From positions 714,251-778,250 of the forward strand of contig NZ_JAJMZJ010000001.1 of assembly GCF_021012875.1 (NCBI RefSeq): DNA of 64,000 nucleotides. Direction: 5' to 3'. The position numbers and the translations under genes were made by a program. The stretch's first letter is position 1; every line of letters begins with the position of its first letter. The DNA is from Peptoniphilus sp. KCTC 25270. GTDB taxonomy: Bacteria; Bacillota; Clostridia; Tissierellales; Peptoniphilaceae. Shown here piece by piece: positions 27,085-35,875 of this stretch. The notes below the pieces were generated by a model that did no database searches, was not told the DNA's origin, and saw nothing but the letters and a program-made list of their open reading frames with translations.

Positions 27085-27118
27085 AAAAAAGAGGAACGAA
27101 ATCGTTCCTCTTTTTTTA
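27085..27118 (-). terminator. Terminator after the NlpC/P60 gene
   Basis: AAAGAGGAACGA-AA-TCGTTCCTCTTT stem with A and T tracts on both sides; it can work in both directions but lies directly behind the minus-strand gene. Confidence 0.9.
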
Positions 27119-27124
27119 ATAAAA

Positions 27125-28195
27125 TTACAATACGCGAGTTGCGTTTACAAATCTAGAGTTGTAATATTTTTCAGACAATTTATTTGTCTTAACTTGGCCT
27201 GCTCCAGATGCAGCATGGATGAAAGTATCATCACCAATATAAATTCCAACGTGGCTTACGCCTCTTCCTGTTGTATTAAAGAATACCAAGTCCCCTGCTT
27301 GTAAATTATCTCTTGATACTTGTGTACCGAATCCAGATTGAGCAGAAGAAGTTCTTGGAAGGCTAATTCCCAATTCGTTATGATAGATTGCATATACCAA
27401 ACCGGAACAATCGTATCCACTAGAAGAAGTTCCACCCCATACATATGGAGTTCCAATTTTTCCATAAGCAGAATTCACAACATTTTGTGCTTTTGCATTG
27501 TCAACCGCTGGGACTTCCACTGTATATTCAACCGTTTCTACTTCCGCTTCTGGTTGAGCAATGGCTCTAGCTTGTACTTTAATTCCATTTTCACCGAAGT
27601 TTAAGTAATTTGGATCGATAGAGAAAGTTTTTCCTGCCTTATCCATGATTACGAACATTCCATCTACATAAGAAACAACATTTACTTGTTGGTCTTTTGC
27701 TAAATCCAAAGTTCCATTGTCATTTGCTAATTGTAAAGCTTCTTTTACATAAGCATGCGTTATGTATGGACCTTCTACTGCTTCCAAAGCAGCTTTTGTT
27801 ACTTCCCCTTGAATTCCATCTGCTGTTTTTACAATTACGGAATCTTCTTTTTCTTGAACAGTAGTTACGAACTCATCTAAGAACAAGTTGCGAACAACAT
27901 GTCCATTCTCGCGAATGGATGCATTGCTTACCACCTTAAATTTTTGGGTAGGGCCATCTGTAAGTAAAATTTTATTTTTAGGAACAGTAACTTTTGCGTT
28001 TCCTTTTTGTACTAAGTATCCATTTTCTTTATAGTCAATAATGTTTGCTTGTTCTTCCACAGCAAAGCTCAAAGCTTTTCCACTATAAAGGGTTGTTTGA
28101 TGATCGGCTACAAAAACACCTGTGTCACGAAGACCTACAAAAGATACAACAGCTAGTGCCGCAACACCTACTGTAAGTTTTAAATTCTGGTTCAT
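27125..28195 (-). CDS. Secreted SH3-NlpC/P60 peptidoglycan endopeptidase
   Basis: A 356-residue exported hydrolase. A signal peptide or anchor (about residues 5-30) is followed by SH3b-like beta-rich repeats (about 35-215) and a C-terminal NlpC/P60 cysteine peptidase domain: C263 in GYDCSGLVYAIY, H315 in SHVGIYIG, and H327 in FIHAAS. Such enzymes cut the gamma-D-Glu-diamino acid bond of stem peptides. I chose ATG at 28195, which has AAGGAG 9 nt upstream; the longer frame from 28243 lies in the leader. Monocistronic, with a roughly 150-nt leader. Confidence 0.9.
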   Translation of the reverse strand: MNQNLKLTVGVAALAVVSFVGLRDTGVFVADHQTTLYSGKALSFAVEEQANIIDYKENGYLVQKGNAKVTVPKNKILLTDGPTQKFKVVSNASIRENGHVVRNLFLDEFVTTVQEKEDSVIVKTADGIQGEVTKAALEAVEGPYITHAYVKEALQLANDNGTLDLAKDQQVNVVSYVDGMFVIMDKAGKTFSIDPNYLNFGENGIKVQARAIAQPEAEVETVEYTVEVPAVDNAKAQNVVNSAYGKIGTPYVWGGTSSSGYDCSGLVYAIYHNELGISLPRTSSAQSGFGTQVSRDNLQAGDLVFFNTTGRGVSHVGIYIGDDTFIHAASGAGQVKTNKLSEKYYNSRFVNATRVL

Positions 28196-28352
28196 TCTAA
28201 AAATCTCCTTTATCATTCGATTGGTGGATGAATTTTCATTCATCGGTTACAAAGGATTTACAGGGAAAAAAGTTTATCTCCTAAAGAACGCAAAAAAATA
28301 ACAAGGTCCGAACTTTTTCCAATCCTTAGACTTCTCTTAATGATCTTTAGAA

Positions 28353-28361
28353 ATTATAACA
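28353..28361 (-). promoter_or_regulatory. NlpC/P60 gene promoter (extended -10)
   Basis: TGTTATAAT on the minus strand. The -35 region lies in the GTTACA-rich block just upstream. It implies a leader of about 150 nt. Confidence 0.65.
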
Positions 28362-28367
28362 CAAAAG

Positions 28368-28431
28368 GTTACAAAATGTAACTGTTTTAGATGTCATTTG
28401 TGTTACGCCTTTGTTACAATTTCTGTAACAA
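28368..28431 (-). promoter_or_regulatory. Cluster of TGTAAC/GTTACA half-sites, WalR-box-like
   Basis: Within 64 nt are GTTACA-AAA-TGTAAC (28368-28382), a direct repeat TGTAAC-AAAGG-CGTAAC on the minus strand (28402-28418) and an inverted repeat TTGTTACA-ATTTC-TGTAACAA (28411-28431). The direct repeat differs by one base from the B. subtilis WalR consensus of two TGTWAH sites with a 5-nt gap, and WalR is known to control wall hydrolases. It lies about 45-60 nt upstream of the -10. Binding is inferred. Confidence 0.5.
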
Positions 28432-28478
28432 AAGATTTTTCTTTTTTTGTCTTCTTTTTCAAGCGTTTATTTCTCTCA

Positions 28479-28516
28479 AAAACAAAAAATCCCACCCCTA
28501 AAATAGAAGTGGGATT
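28479..28516 (-). terminator. Terminator of the opp operon
   Basis: Minus-strand AATCCCAC, 13-nt loop, GTGGGATT, then TTTTGTTTTT, just after the oppF stop. Confidence 0.85.
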
Positions 28517-28522
28517 CTTGTT

Positions 28523-29500
28523 TTATAATAAGCCTTCTTTTTCGTTAATTTCTCGAACTTTTATACAGGCTACTTTGTGTCCAGGTAATACCTCTTCTAG
28601 AGGAATTCGGCTGGCTCTACATTTTTCTTCTGCGTATGGACAACGATCGGCAAATCGACATCCAATTGGTGGATCGATTGGACTTGGTACGTCCCCTTCC
28701 AACTCAATTTGATGTTTTGTACGTTGTACATCTGGATCTGCAATTGGAATGGCGCTTAATAGAGCTTTGGTATAAGGATGAAGTGGTTTCTCATACAAAG
28801 CTTCACTCTCACCAATTTCCATAATATGTCCCAAATACATAACTGCAACACGATCGGAAATATAGCGAACCATAGATAAATCATGAGCAATAAACAACAG
28901 AGTCAAGCCTAAACGAGTTTGTAAATCTTTTAATAGGTTTACTACTTGCGCTTGGATAGACACGTCTAGGGCACTAATTGGCTCATCGCAAATGATAAAT
29001 TTTGGATCCAACGCTAAGGAACGAGCAATCCCGATTCTCTGACGTTGTCCACCAGAAAACTCATGAGGGAAACGTTGCGCATGCTCTGAGCTTAGACCTA
29101 CCAAATTTAATAATTCAATGACTTTGGCTTTGCGTTCTTTTTTTGAACCAATGCCATAGATATCCAATGGCTCTGAAATAATTTCCTCTACGGTCATACG
29201 AGGGTCCAAAGATGCGTAAGGATCTTGGAAAATCATTTGCATTTCTTTCCGGATTTCTTTCATTTGAGAAGAAGACAAATCATAGATGTTTTTTCCTTCA
29301 AAAATAACTTTTCCATCCGTTGGCTCGTACAAACGCAAAATGGTTCTACCAGCTGTTGATTTTCCACATCCACTTTCTCCTACCAATCCAAAGGTTTCCC
29401 CATGCATGATTTCTAAGTTGATACCATCAACGGCTTGTAGTTTTCCTTTATCTACATTAAAATATTTTTTCAAATTCTCAATTTTTACGATGGGTTCCAT
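28523..29500 (-). CDS. oppF: Oligopeptide ABC transporter ATPase OppF
   Basis: A 325-residue cytoplasmic ATPase of the Opp/Dpp importer. Walker A is GESGCGKSTAGR, the signature is FSGGQRQRIGIARSL, Walker B is KFIICDEPISALDVS and the switch histidine is in FIAHDLSMV. The C-terminal oligopeptide extension includes GCRFADRCPYAEEKC, a cysteine-rich motif of OppD/OppF proteins. The start shares a base with the oppD stop (TAATG). Last gene of the operon. Confidence 0.94.
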   Translation of the reverse strand: MEPIVKIENLKKYFNVDKGKLQAVDGINLEIMHGETFGLVGESGCGKSTAGRTILRLYEPTDGKVIFEGKNIYDLSSSQMKEIRKEMQMIFQDPYASLDPRMTVEEIISEPLDIYGIGSKKERKAKVIELLNLVGLSSEHAQRFPHEFSGGQRQRIGIARSLALDPKFIICDEPISALDVSIQAQVVNLLKDLQTRLGLTLLFIAHDLSMVRYISDRVAVMYLGHIMEIGESEALYEKPLHPYTKALLSAIPIADPDVQRTKHQIELEGDVPSPIDPPIGCRFADRCPYAEEKCRASRIPLEEVLPGHKVACIKVREINEKEGLL

Positions 29501-30498
29501 TATTCTGCTCCCCCATTTCTAGTATAGGATGGATGATTTTTCCAACAGCGATTGTAATGTCCACTACCAGAATCAAAGAATCCAGGCATATGATTTTCAC
29601 AAATTACCATGGCTTGATCGCAACGATCAAAGAAAGCGCATCCTTGTGGTGGTTTGTATAAATCCGGTGGTGTTCCATCAATGGCGTGTAGGGTTTCATT
29701 ACGATCCATTGTTAATTTAGGAACCGCTGCTAACAATTTTTGTGTATAAGGATGAGATGGATTTTTGAAAATATCATCTACTGTTCCTTTTTCTACAATT
29801 TGACCTGCATACATTACGATTACATCGTCTGCCATATCTGCAACAACACCTAAGTCATGAGTAATCAAAATAATAGAAGCCCCAAATTCTTTTTGCAAAG
29901 TCTTCATCAATTTCAAAATTTGCGCTTGAACGGTTACATCAAGAGCTGTTGTCGGCTCGTCGGCAATTAATAAAGATGGTTTTGATGCCATGGCTAAGGC
30001 AATCATAACCCTTTGACGCATCCCACCAGAAAACTCATGAGGATATTGATTTACACGTTTTTCAGGCTGAGGTACACTTACTCTTTCTAACATTTCGATG
30101 GCATATTTACGTCCTTCTTCGTTAGAAATATTTCTATGACGACGCACCCCTTCAATAATTTGCGCTCCTACTTTCATAGTAGGATTCAAACTTGTCATAG
30201 GATCTTGGAAAACCATAGAAATCATGTTGCCACGAATTTCTGTCATCTCTTTTTCTGATTTCTTTAAGAGGTCTTCCCCTTTATAAATAATCTCTCCCCC
30301 TTTATAAACAACCGGAGGCTTTGGCAAAAGTTGCATAATGGAGTTTGCTGTTACAGATTTACCACAACCAGACTCCCCTACAATCGCCAATGTCTTTCCT
30401 TCTTCTAAAGAAAAGGAAATATCACGTACGGCCTCTACTTCGCCGAAAAAGGTTTGAAAAGATACTTGTAAATTTTTTACATCTAATATTTTTTCCAT
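29500..30498 (-). CDS. oppD: Oligopeptide ABC transporter ATPase OppD
   Basis: A 332-residue ATPase partner of OppF. Walker A GESGCGKSVTANSIM, signature FSGGMRQRVMIALAM, Walker B LLIADEPTTALDVT and the OppD-type insertion MVFQDPMTSLNPTM are visible, followed by the C-terminal GCAFFDRCDQAMVIC cysteine motif. The ribosome site lies within the end of oppC and is weak. Confidence 0.94.
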   Translation of the reverse strand: MEKILDVKNLQVSFQTFFGEVEAVRDISFSLEEGKTLAIVGESGCGKSVTANSIMQLLPKPPVVYKGGEIIYKGEDLLKKSEKEMTEIRGNMISMVFQDPMTSLNPTMKVGAQIIEGVRRHRNISNEEGRKYAIEMLERVSVPQPEKRVNQYPHEFSGGMRQRVMIALAMASKPSLLIADEPTTALDVTVQAQILKLMKTLQKEFGASIILITHDLGVVADMADDVIVMYAGQIVEKGTVDDIFKNPSHPYTQKLLAAVPKLTMDRNETLHAIDGTPPDLYKPPQGCAFFDRCDQAMVICENHMPGFFDSGSGHYNRCWKNHPSYTRNGGAE

Positions 30499-30504
30499 AC
30501 AGAC

Positions 30505-31464
30505 CTACTTTCTCAATCTAGGATCCAATGCATCACGTAGACCGTCTCCCAATACGTTAAATGAGAACATAATTAACGAAATCATCAACGCTGGGAAGAA
30601 GATTTGATAATACAAGTTGATTCCCAATACTCCCAAACCGTCATTGGATAATACCCCAAGAGATGGTTGTGGTGGTTGCAAACCTAAACTCATGAAACTT
30701 AGTGTTGCTTCTGAGAAAATAGCACGAGGTACTGTTAAAGTTACATTAACCAAAATAGGACCCAATGTATTAGGAATAATATGACGTTTCAAAATATATC
30801 CAGGAGAAGCTCCCAAAGATCTTGAAGCGATGGCATATTCATTTTGTTTTAATTGCAATACCTGTCCGCGGACCATTATCGCCATAGGTACCCAACCGGT
30901 AATACTCATGGCCAGAACCAGTGTAAACAAACTGGCCCCTTGTTCATTGGACAAGGTAACAGAAATCAAAATTACGATTAACATATAAGGAATCGCATAG
31001 ACAACTTCGGCGATACGCATCATAATCGTATCTACTCTTCCTGATGCCATACCAGCAATCCCACCATAGGTTACTCCTATAATAAAGTCAAAGGCCGCTG
31101 CCAAAATACCAATCAATAAGGAATAACGAATCCCGTAACATACACGAGTAAATAAATCACGACCCAATTCATCGGTACCAAACCAATTGGCCCCATTTGG
31201 CTCTGCATTAATTTTCGCATAATCTTGTGTAGAATAGTCGTATCCTGAAAACATAGGACCAACAAAAGACATAATTAATAACAAGATAATGATGGTTAAA
31301 CCAACCATAGCCAATTTATTTTGTCGTAAACGACGAAAAACATCGGCCCAATATCCAATAGTAGGACGGGTAATTCTTTCCTTGTTTTGATCGTGCTCAA
31401 CAGGAGTAAATAGACTTGGATCAATGGACTCGTTCATATAGTTTTTTACTGTATTGTTTTCCAT
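30505..31464 (-). CDS. oppC: Oligopeptide ABC transporter permease OppC
   Basis: A 319-residue inner-membrane permease with a cytoplasmic N-terminal extension and about six helices. FGTDELGRDLFTRVCYG is the OppC/DppC signature, and the EAA loop reads SRSLGASPGYILKRHIIPN. It overlaps oppB by one base (TAATG), with GGAGGTGA ahead of the start. Forms the channel with OppB. Confidence 0.94.
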   Translation of the reverse strand: MENNTVKNYMNESIDPSLFTPVEHDQNKERITRPTIGYWADVFRRLRQNKLAMVGLTIIILLLIMSFVGPMFSGYDYSTQDYAKINAEPNGANWFGTDELGRDLFTRVCYGIRYSLLIGILAAAFDFIIGVTYGGIAGMASGRVDTIMMRIAEVVYAIPYMLIVILISVTLSNEQGASLFTLVLAMSITGWVPMAIMVRGQVLQLKQNEYAIASRSLGASPGYILKRHIIPNTLGPILVNVTLTVPRAIFSEATLSFMSLGLQPPQPSLGVLSNDGLGVLGINLYYQIFFPALMISLIMFSFNVLGDGLRDALDPRLRK

Positions 31465-32393
31465 TAATTGTCACCTCCTGATAATTTGATTCTAGGATCA
31501 ATTACGGTATATAGAACATCTACAATTAAAAGCATAACAATCAAAATCAATGCATAGAAAATCGTAGTCCCCATAATCAATGTATAGTCACGGTTCGTAA
31601 TGGATGTAATAAAGAAGTTACCAAGACCTGGAATCCCAAAGATTTTTTCAATAACGAAAGAACCGGTCAGCAAACCAGATAAGGTAGTTCCCATAGTAGA
31701 AATAATTGGCAAAATTGCATTACGTACAGCATGGTTTAGGATAACTCTAAGTTTGGACAAACCTTTTGAACGCGCAGTTCGAATATAGTCTTGCCCTAAA
31801 ACATCCAACATAGAACTACGCATTAAACGTGCACTAGAAGCCATTGGCATAAGCGCCAATGCTATGGATGGCAAAATCGTATGTCGCCATTCGCCCCATC
31901 CTCCAATTGGGAAAAAGTCGATGGGCTTTGCGATAAACTGTATCATCATGGAAGCAAAAATAAAGCTAGGTACAGAAATACCAATGATAGCGATAATCAT
32001 CATAATATAATCTGGCAATTTATTTTGATATAAAGCCGCAATACTTCCTAAAGCTGGTCCTAAAATCATAGAAATTACAAAAGCTTGAAGACCCAAACGA
32101 GCAGATACTGGCGCCCCACGCGCAATCATTTCGTTTACGGTTTCTGTTTTGGATTTCATAGAATTTCCTAAGTCACCTTGAACAACATTTTTCAAATAAA
32201 TCGTATATTGCTTACCCAATGGTTGATCCAATCCATATTTTGCTTGCAAAGCTTCATAGACTTGTACAGGCATTCTTCCTTCTTTTGCAAATGGATCCCC
32301 TGGAATTGAGTGCATCATGAAAAATGTAACCGTGATAATTACCCACATTGTAATAACAGATATGAGTATACGTTTCAGTACAAATTTTTTCAT
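31464..32393 (-). CDS. oppB: Oligopeptide ABC transporter permease OppB
   Basis: A 309-residue permease with the typical first helix (LKRILISVITMWVIITVTF), the HSIPGDPF motif and a periplasmic-side loop DLGNSMKS, followed by the EAA motif RTARSKGLSKLRVILNHAVRN. It is the first gene after the oppA hairpin, so expression is probably lower than that of oppA. Confidence 0.94.
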   Translation of the reverse strand: MKKFVLKRILISVITMWVIITVTFFMMHSIPGDPFAKEGRMPVQVYEALQAKYGLDQPLGKQYTIYLKNVVQGDLGNSMKSKTETVNEMIARGAPVSARLGLQAFVISMILGPALGSIAALYQNKLPDYIMMIIAIIGISVPSFIFASMMIQFIAKPIDFFPIGGWGEWRHTILPSIALALMPMASSARLMRSSMLDVLGQDYIRTARSKGLSKLRVILNHAVRNAILPIISTMGTTLSGLLTGSFVIEKIFGIPGLGNFFITSITNRDYTLIMGTTIFYALILIVMLLIVDVLYTVIDPRIKLSGGDN

Positions 32394-32461
32394 GTTTTAT
32401 CCTTTCTAATATTCACATACTGTAGACCTTCTGGATTGGGGAAATATCAGCCTACATTAAA

Positions 32462-32492
32462 GCAAAGAATCGACGTAATATCGATTCTTTGC
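32462..32492 (-). terminator. Intercistronic hairpin between oppA and oppB
   Basis: A perfect 12-bp stem GCAAAGAATCGA with a 7-nt loop, followed by TTTAATG on the minus strand. The weak T-run suggests a leaky terminator or a 3' stabiliser that raises oppA over oppBCDF transcript. Confidence 0.7.
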
Positions 32493-32520
32493 CCATTTAC
32501 TTATTTAACTATAGGATGGC

Positions 32521-34209
32521 TTATTTTTGAGACATATCAATGTCAGCGTAAGTCATAGTTGGGTAGTTAAGAGTGTGTTTGTAAACTCCTGTTAACCATG
32601 GTTTTTGCAAACGTGGTTGCGTATAGAAATAAACTGGAATAATTGGCATATCACCAACTAAGATTTTTTCCGCTTCTTTCATGCTGTCCATACGAACTTT
32701 TTGATCGTTTGTGCCAGCAGCCGTTTTCATCAAGTTATCAAATTCAGGATTTGTATAACCGGAATCATTTTGTGGGTTACCAGTCATGAATAAGTCTAAC
32801 ATTGTGTTAGGATCCGCATAGTCTCCCATCCAACCTGCACGTGCAATAGAGAAATCTCCGCTAGAACGACGGTCCAATAATACTTGGAATTCCATGTTTT
32901 CTAAACCAATTTCAACACCAAGGTTTTGTTTCCACATTTCTTGAACTGCTTGTGCTAATTTTTTGTGATTTTCATCTGTATTGTAAACCAATACTTTGCC
33001 ATTCAAATCAGCTACTGTCATGCCTTCTTCAGCCAAACCTTCTTCAAGTAAAGTTTTTGCTTTCGCTGCATCTTCTGTGATTAAATTTCCATTGGCTTCA
33101 CGGAAATCTGCTCCGGTATCATCCAATAATCCGTTAGGAACAACACCTTGAGCTGGTGTTTGACCACCTTGAGCAATGTTTTCAACCATTGTTTTACGAT
33201 CGATTGCCATAGACAATGCTTGGCGTACCTTTGCATTTGTGAATGGTTTTTCTGTTGAATTGAATTCGTAGTAGTAAACACCAATGTCATCGCCGATTAC
33301 TAACTCAGAGTTTTCTTCTTGGATACCTTGAGCAGTTACCGTTGCTGGTGGACTTACGATTAGATCGTACTCGTTACCTTGATATTTGGAATAAGAAGTG
33401 TTGCCATCTTCAATGATGTCAAATTCGATTCCATCTAACTTTACTTTATCAGCATCGAAATAGTTTTCATTTTTTTCTAATACGATTTTAGAGTTGTGTT
33501 CCCAGCTAACTACTTTGAAGGCACCGTTAGAAACAAATTCTGTATTGCTTGGGTCTTTTGCCCAATCTGGATTTTCTGTAACAACGGCTTCACTTACTGG
33601 ATACAATGTATAGAAAGCAGTTAACCCAACAAAGTATGGAGTTGGTGCTAACAACTTAACTTCCAACGTTTTGTCATCTAAGGCTTTGATTCCTACATCG
33701 TCTGGGCTACCTGTTCCATCAAGAACTTCTTGTGCTCCTACAATGTAATTTGTAATTTGGTAGGAATATTCTGAACCATAATCTGGATCCAATACACGTT
33801 TCCAAGAGAATTCGAAATCTTTTGCAGTGATTGGTTCACCGTTTGACCATTTCAAACCATCTTTTAATTTGAAAGTATAAGTTAATCCATCTTCAGAAGC
33901 TTCATAAGATTCAGCCATAGCTGGAATCAATTCACCTTCTTCATTATAGCGCATTAAACCTTCAAACGCATGTTGAAGTACCCATGATTCATGTGTACCT
34001 GTTGCTAAACCTGGGTCTAATGATCCTGGTTCAGAGTTGTTGTTTGTGCGAAGAATTTTTGCCTCGCCACTGTCTGCGGTAGCTGTGTTACCGGCGGCAT
34101 TGTTTGTTCCTTCATTAGCAGCTCCATTATTTCCTGCTCCAGCACAAGCTGTAAACATCATAACAACCACCAATAGAAGGGCTACGAGAGTAAATTTTCT
34201 GTTCTTCAT
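32521..34209 (-). CDS. oppA: Oligopeptide-binding lipoprotein OppA
   Basis: A 562-residue extracytoplasmic substrate-binding lipoprotein. The signal peptide ends in the lipobox MFTAC, followed by a Gly/Asn/Ala-rich linker and the SBP family 5 fold (EPGSLDPGLATGTHESWVLQ, YTFKLKDGLKWSNGEPITAKDF). I chose ATG at 34209: it gives a canonical signal peptide and has AAAGGGG about 10 nt upstream. First gene of oppABCDF, delivering peptides to the OppBC channel. Confidence 0.93.
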   Translation of the reverse strand: MKNRKFTLVALLLVVVMMFTACAGAGNNGAANEGTNNAAGNTATADSGEAKILRTNNNSEPGSLDPGLATGTHESWVLQHAFEGLMRYNEEGELIPAMAESYEASEDGLTYTFKLKDGLKWSNGEPITAKDFEFSWKRVLDPDYGSEYSYQITNYIVGAQEVLDGTGSPDDVGIKALDDKTLEVKLLAPTPYFVGLTAFYTLYPVSEAVVTENPDWAKDPSNTEFVSNGAFKVVSWEHNSKIVLEKNENYFDADKVKLDGIEFDIIEDGNTSYSKYQGNEYDLIVSPPATVTAQGIQEENSELVIGDDIGVYYYEFNSTEKPFTNAKVRQALSMAIDRKTMVENIAQGGQTPAQGVVPNGLLDDTGADFREANGNLITEDAAKAKTLLEEGLAEEGMTVADLNGKVLVYNTDENHKKLAQAVQEMWKQNLGVEIGLENMEFQVLLDRRSSGDFSIARAGWMGDYADPNTMLDLFMTGNPQNDSGYTNPEFDNLMKTAAGTNDQKVRMDSMKEAEKILVGDMPIIPVYFYTQPRLQKPWLTGVYKHTLNYPTMTYADIDMSQK

Positions 34210-34243
34210 ATTATGTGTTCCCCTTTCCATTTTTTGCCAGGTC

Positions 34244-34261
34244 TACATATTCAAATATGTA
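34244..34261 (-). promoter_or_regulatory. Small inverted repeat in the oppA leader
   Basis: TACATAT-TTGA-ATATGTA on the minus strand, between the promoter and the oppA ribosome site. It could be an operator half-pair or a leader hairpin. Confidence 0.35.
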
Positions 34262-34281
34262 AACAGATCTGACTTTCAAAT

Positions 34282-34310
34282 ATTATATAACAATTCTTTC
34301 TTTGAGTAAA
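34282..34310 (-). promoter_or_regulatory. opp operon promoter
   Basis: Minus-strand TTTACT (34305-34310), 17-nt spacer, TATAAT (34282-34287), with a leader of about 70 nt to oppA. Confidence 0.65.
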
Positions 34311-34403
34311 GTGCTTTTCACCGTTTTCAAAACGAGTATATCATTTTCTTACATTTCCATGAATTTTTTGCGTATTTTATGCGATTTCCATCTTTTGGAA
34401 AAC

Positions 34404-34432
34404 TTGATGAATATTCGTAAATTCTGTATAAT
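34404..34432 (+). promoter_or_regulatory. mgtE promoter
   Basis: TTGATG (34404-34409), 17-nt spacer, TATAAT (34427-34432). The short distance to the start (30 nt) leaves no room for an M-box magnesium riboswitch. Confidence 0.75.
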
Positions 34433-34462
34433 ATAAGAATCAAAACGTAATGGAGGTGAAAG

Positions 34463-35839
34463 ATGACACAAGAATATGTTTATGACTATGAGCCAGATTA
34501 TGATCAGCTTATGGCAGATATAGAGACCCTTATTCAAGAGGGAAATTTAGAAGGTGTTCGCAATTTATACGAAACCGTCCATTCCGTAGATATTGATGAA
34601 GTTTTAGAAGATTTAGACGATAGTAGCTTGCGCTACTTCCTTTTTATGTTAGAGTTTGAAGACATTTCTGATCTGTTGGAAAACGCGGAAGAAGATCTCC
34701 AAATTCGAATGATGGAACTTTATAGTACAAAAGAACTCATCGAAATTTTTACTTTTATGGCCAATGCTGATGTGGCCGACTTATTGGGTCTTCTTTCTAC
34801 TCGAAGACGAAAAGAATTACTAAATTATATGAAAAAAAGCGATTCAAATATCCTAAAAATGATTCTTTCTTTTGATGAAGAAAGTGCCGGCGGGGTTATG
34901 ACCACGGAGTTTATTTCTTTGAAACAAAGTTTAAGCGTTCGAGAAGCTTTGCTAAAAATCAAAGACATTGCTCCCGAAACAGAAATTATTGAATCCATCT
35001 TTATTACAGACCGCCAACATCGTTTACAAGGGATTGTTGACTTGCGAGAAATTTTGGTCGCCCCTGGCTACACTCCTCTTTCTGATTTAATTGAGGATAT
35101 GCCCTTCTTTATTTATGCAGAGGATGACCAGGAAGAGGCTGCCAATATTATTTTCAAATATGATTTGAAATACTTACCTGTTGTAAACCAAAAAATGGCG
35201 ATTCTTGGTGTAATTACCAGTGATGACATCATCGAGGTAATGGAACAAGAACATAGCGAAGATATTTTGGCTATGAGCGGGGTATCCAAAGACGAAGAAT
35301 ACGACTCTACTTTTGCCAGTTCTGTTCGAAGTCGTTTGCCATGGTTATTGGTCAATTTGGTTACGGCTTTTATGGCTTCAGCTGTTGTTAGTCTTTTTGA
35401 AGGTACGATTTCTCAAGTGGTGGCTTTGGCCGCTGCTATGCCCATTGTTACCGGGATGGGCGGAAATGCTGGAAATCAAGCTCTCTCCATTGTATTAACA
35501 AGTATCGCCCGGGGGGATATGGATTTAGAAGACGATTGGAAATTGATTGTAAAAGAAATCGTCCTTGGATTGTTTAATGGGGCCGTTGTTGGATTGTTCG
35601 CTGGAATTATTCTTTACATGAAATACGGCAACATTATTTTGGGATTGATTATTTTTGCTTCTATGATTATCAATATGATTATTGCTGGAATTGTAGGATT
35701 CTTATTGCCTCTTTTATTCGATCATATTGACGTAGATCCAGCGATTTCTTCTCCTATCTTTTTAACGACAACAACCGATATTTTCGGATTTTTTGTATTT
35801 TTAGGTTTGGCTTCTATTGTATTGCCTTATCTTGTTTAA
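34463..35839 (+). CDS. mgtE: Magnesium transporter MgtE
   Basis: A 458-residue Mg2+ channel. The cytoplasmic N domain (superhelical, about 20-135), two CBS domains (about 140-260, with GGVMTTEF and LPVVNQKMAILGVITSDD) and five C-terminal membrane helices (about 285-455) are in order. The selectivity region is PIVTGMGGNAGNQ with conserved Asn/Gly. GGAGGTG lies 4 nt before ATG. Control is probably by protein gating rather than by RNA. Confidence 0.95.
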   Translation: MTQEYVYDYEPDYDQLMADIETLIQEGNLEGVRNLYETVHSVDIDEVLEDLDDSSLRYFLFMLEFEDISDLLENAEEDLQIRMMELYSTKELIEIFTFMANADVADLLGLLSTRRRKELLNYMKKSDSNILKMILSFDEESAGGVMTTEFISLKQSLSVREALLKIKDIAPETEIIESIFITDRQHRLQGIVDLREILVAPGYTPLSDLIEDMPFFIYAEDDQEEAANIIFKYDLKYLPVVNQKMAILGVITSDDIIEVMEQEHSEDILAMSGVSKDEEYDSTFASSVRSRLPWLLVNLVTAFMASAVVSLFEGTISQVVALAAAMPIVTGMGGNAGNQALSIVLTSIARGDMDLEDDWKLIVKEIVLGLFNGAVVGLFAGIILYMKYGNIILGLIIFASMIINMIIAGIVGFLLPLLFDHIDVDPAISSPIFLTTTTDIFGFFVFLGLASIVLPYLV

Positions 35840-35844
35840 AAGAA

Positions 35845-35875
35845 AACCACATTCCTTATGAATGTGGTTCTTTTA
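35845..35875. terminator. Bidirectional terminator between mgtE and sfsA
   Basis: AACCACATTC-CTTAT-GAATGTGGTT stem with A-rich and T-rich flanks; it serves converging mgtE and sfsA. Confidence 0.85.

Noticed and set aside
28196..28352. Cyclic-di-AMP (ydaO/yuaA) riboswitch
   Set aside because: Gene context is suggestive, but the conserved GGGUGAAUCC-type blocks are not present, so no riboswitch is called.
34433..34462. M-box magnesium riboswitch before mgtE
   Set aside because: The promoter lies only about 30 nt from the start codon, leaving no room for it.
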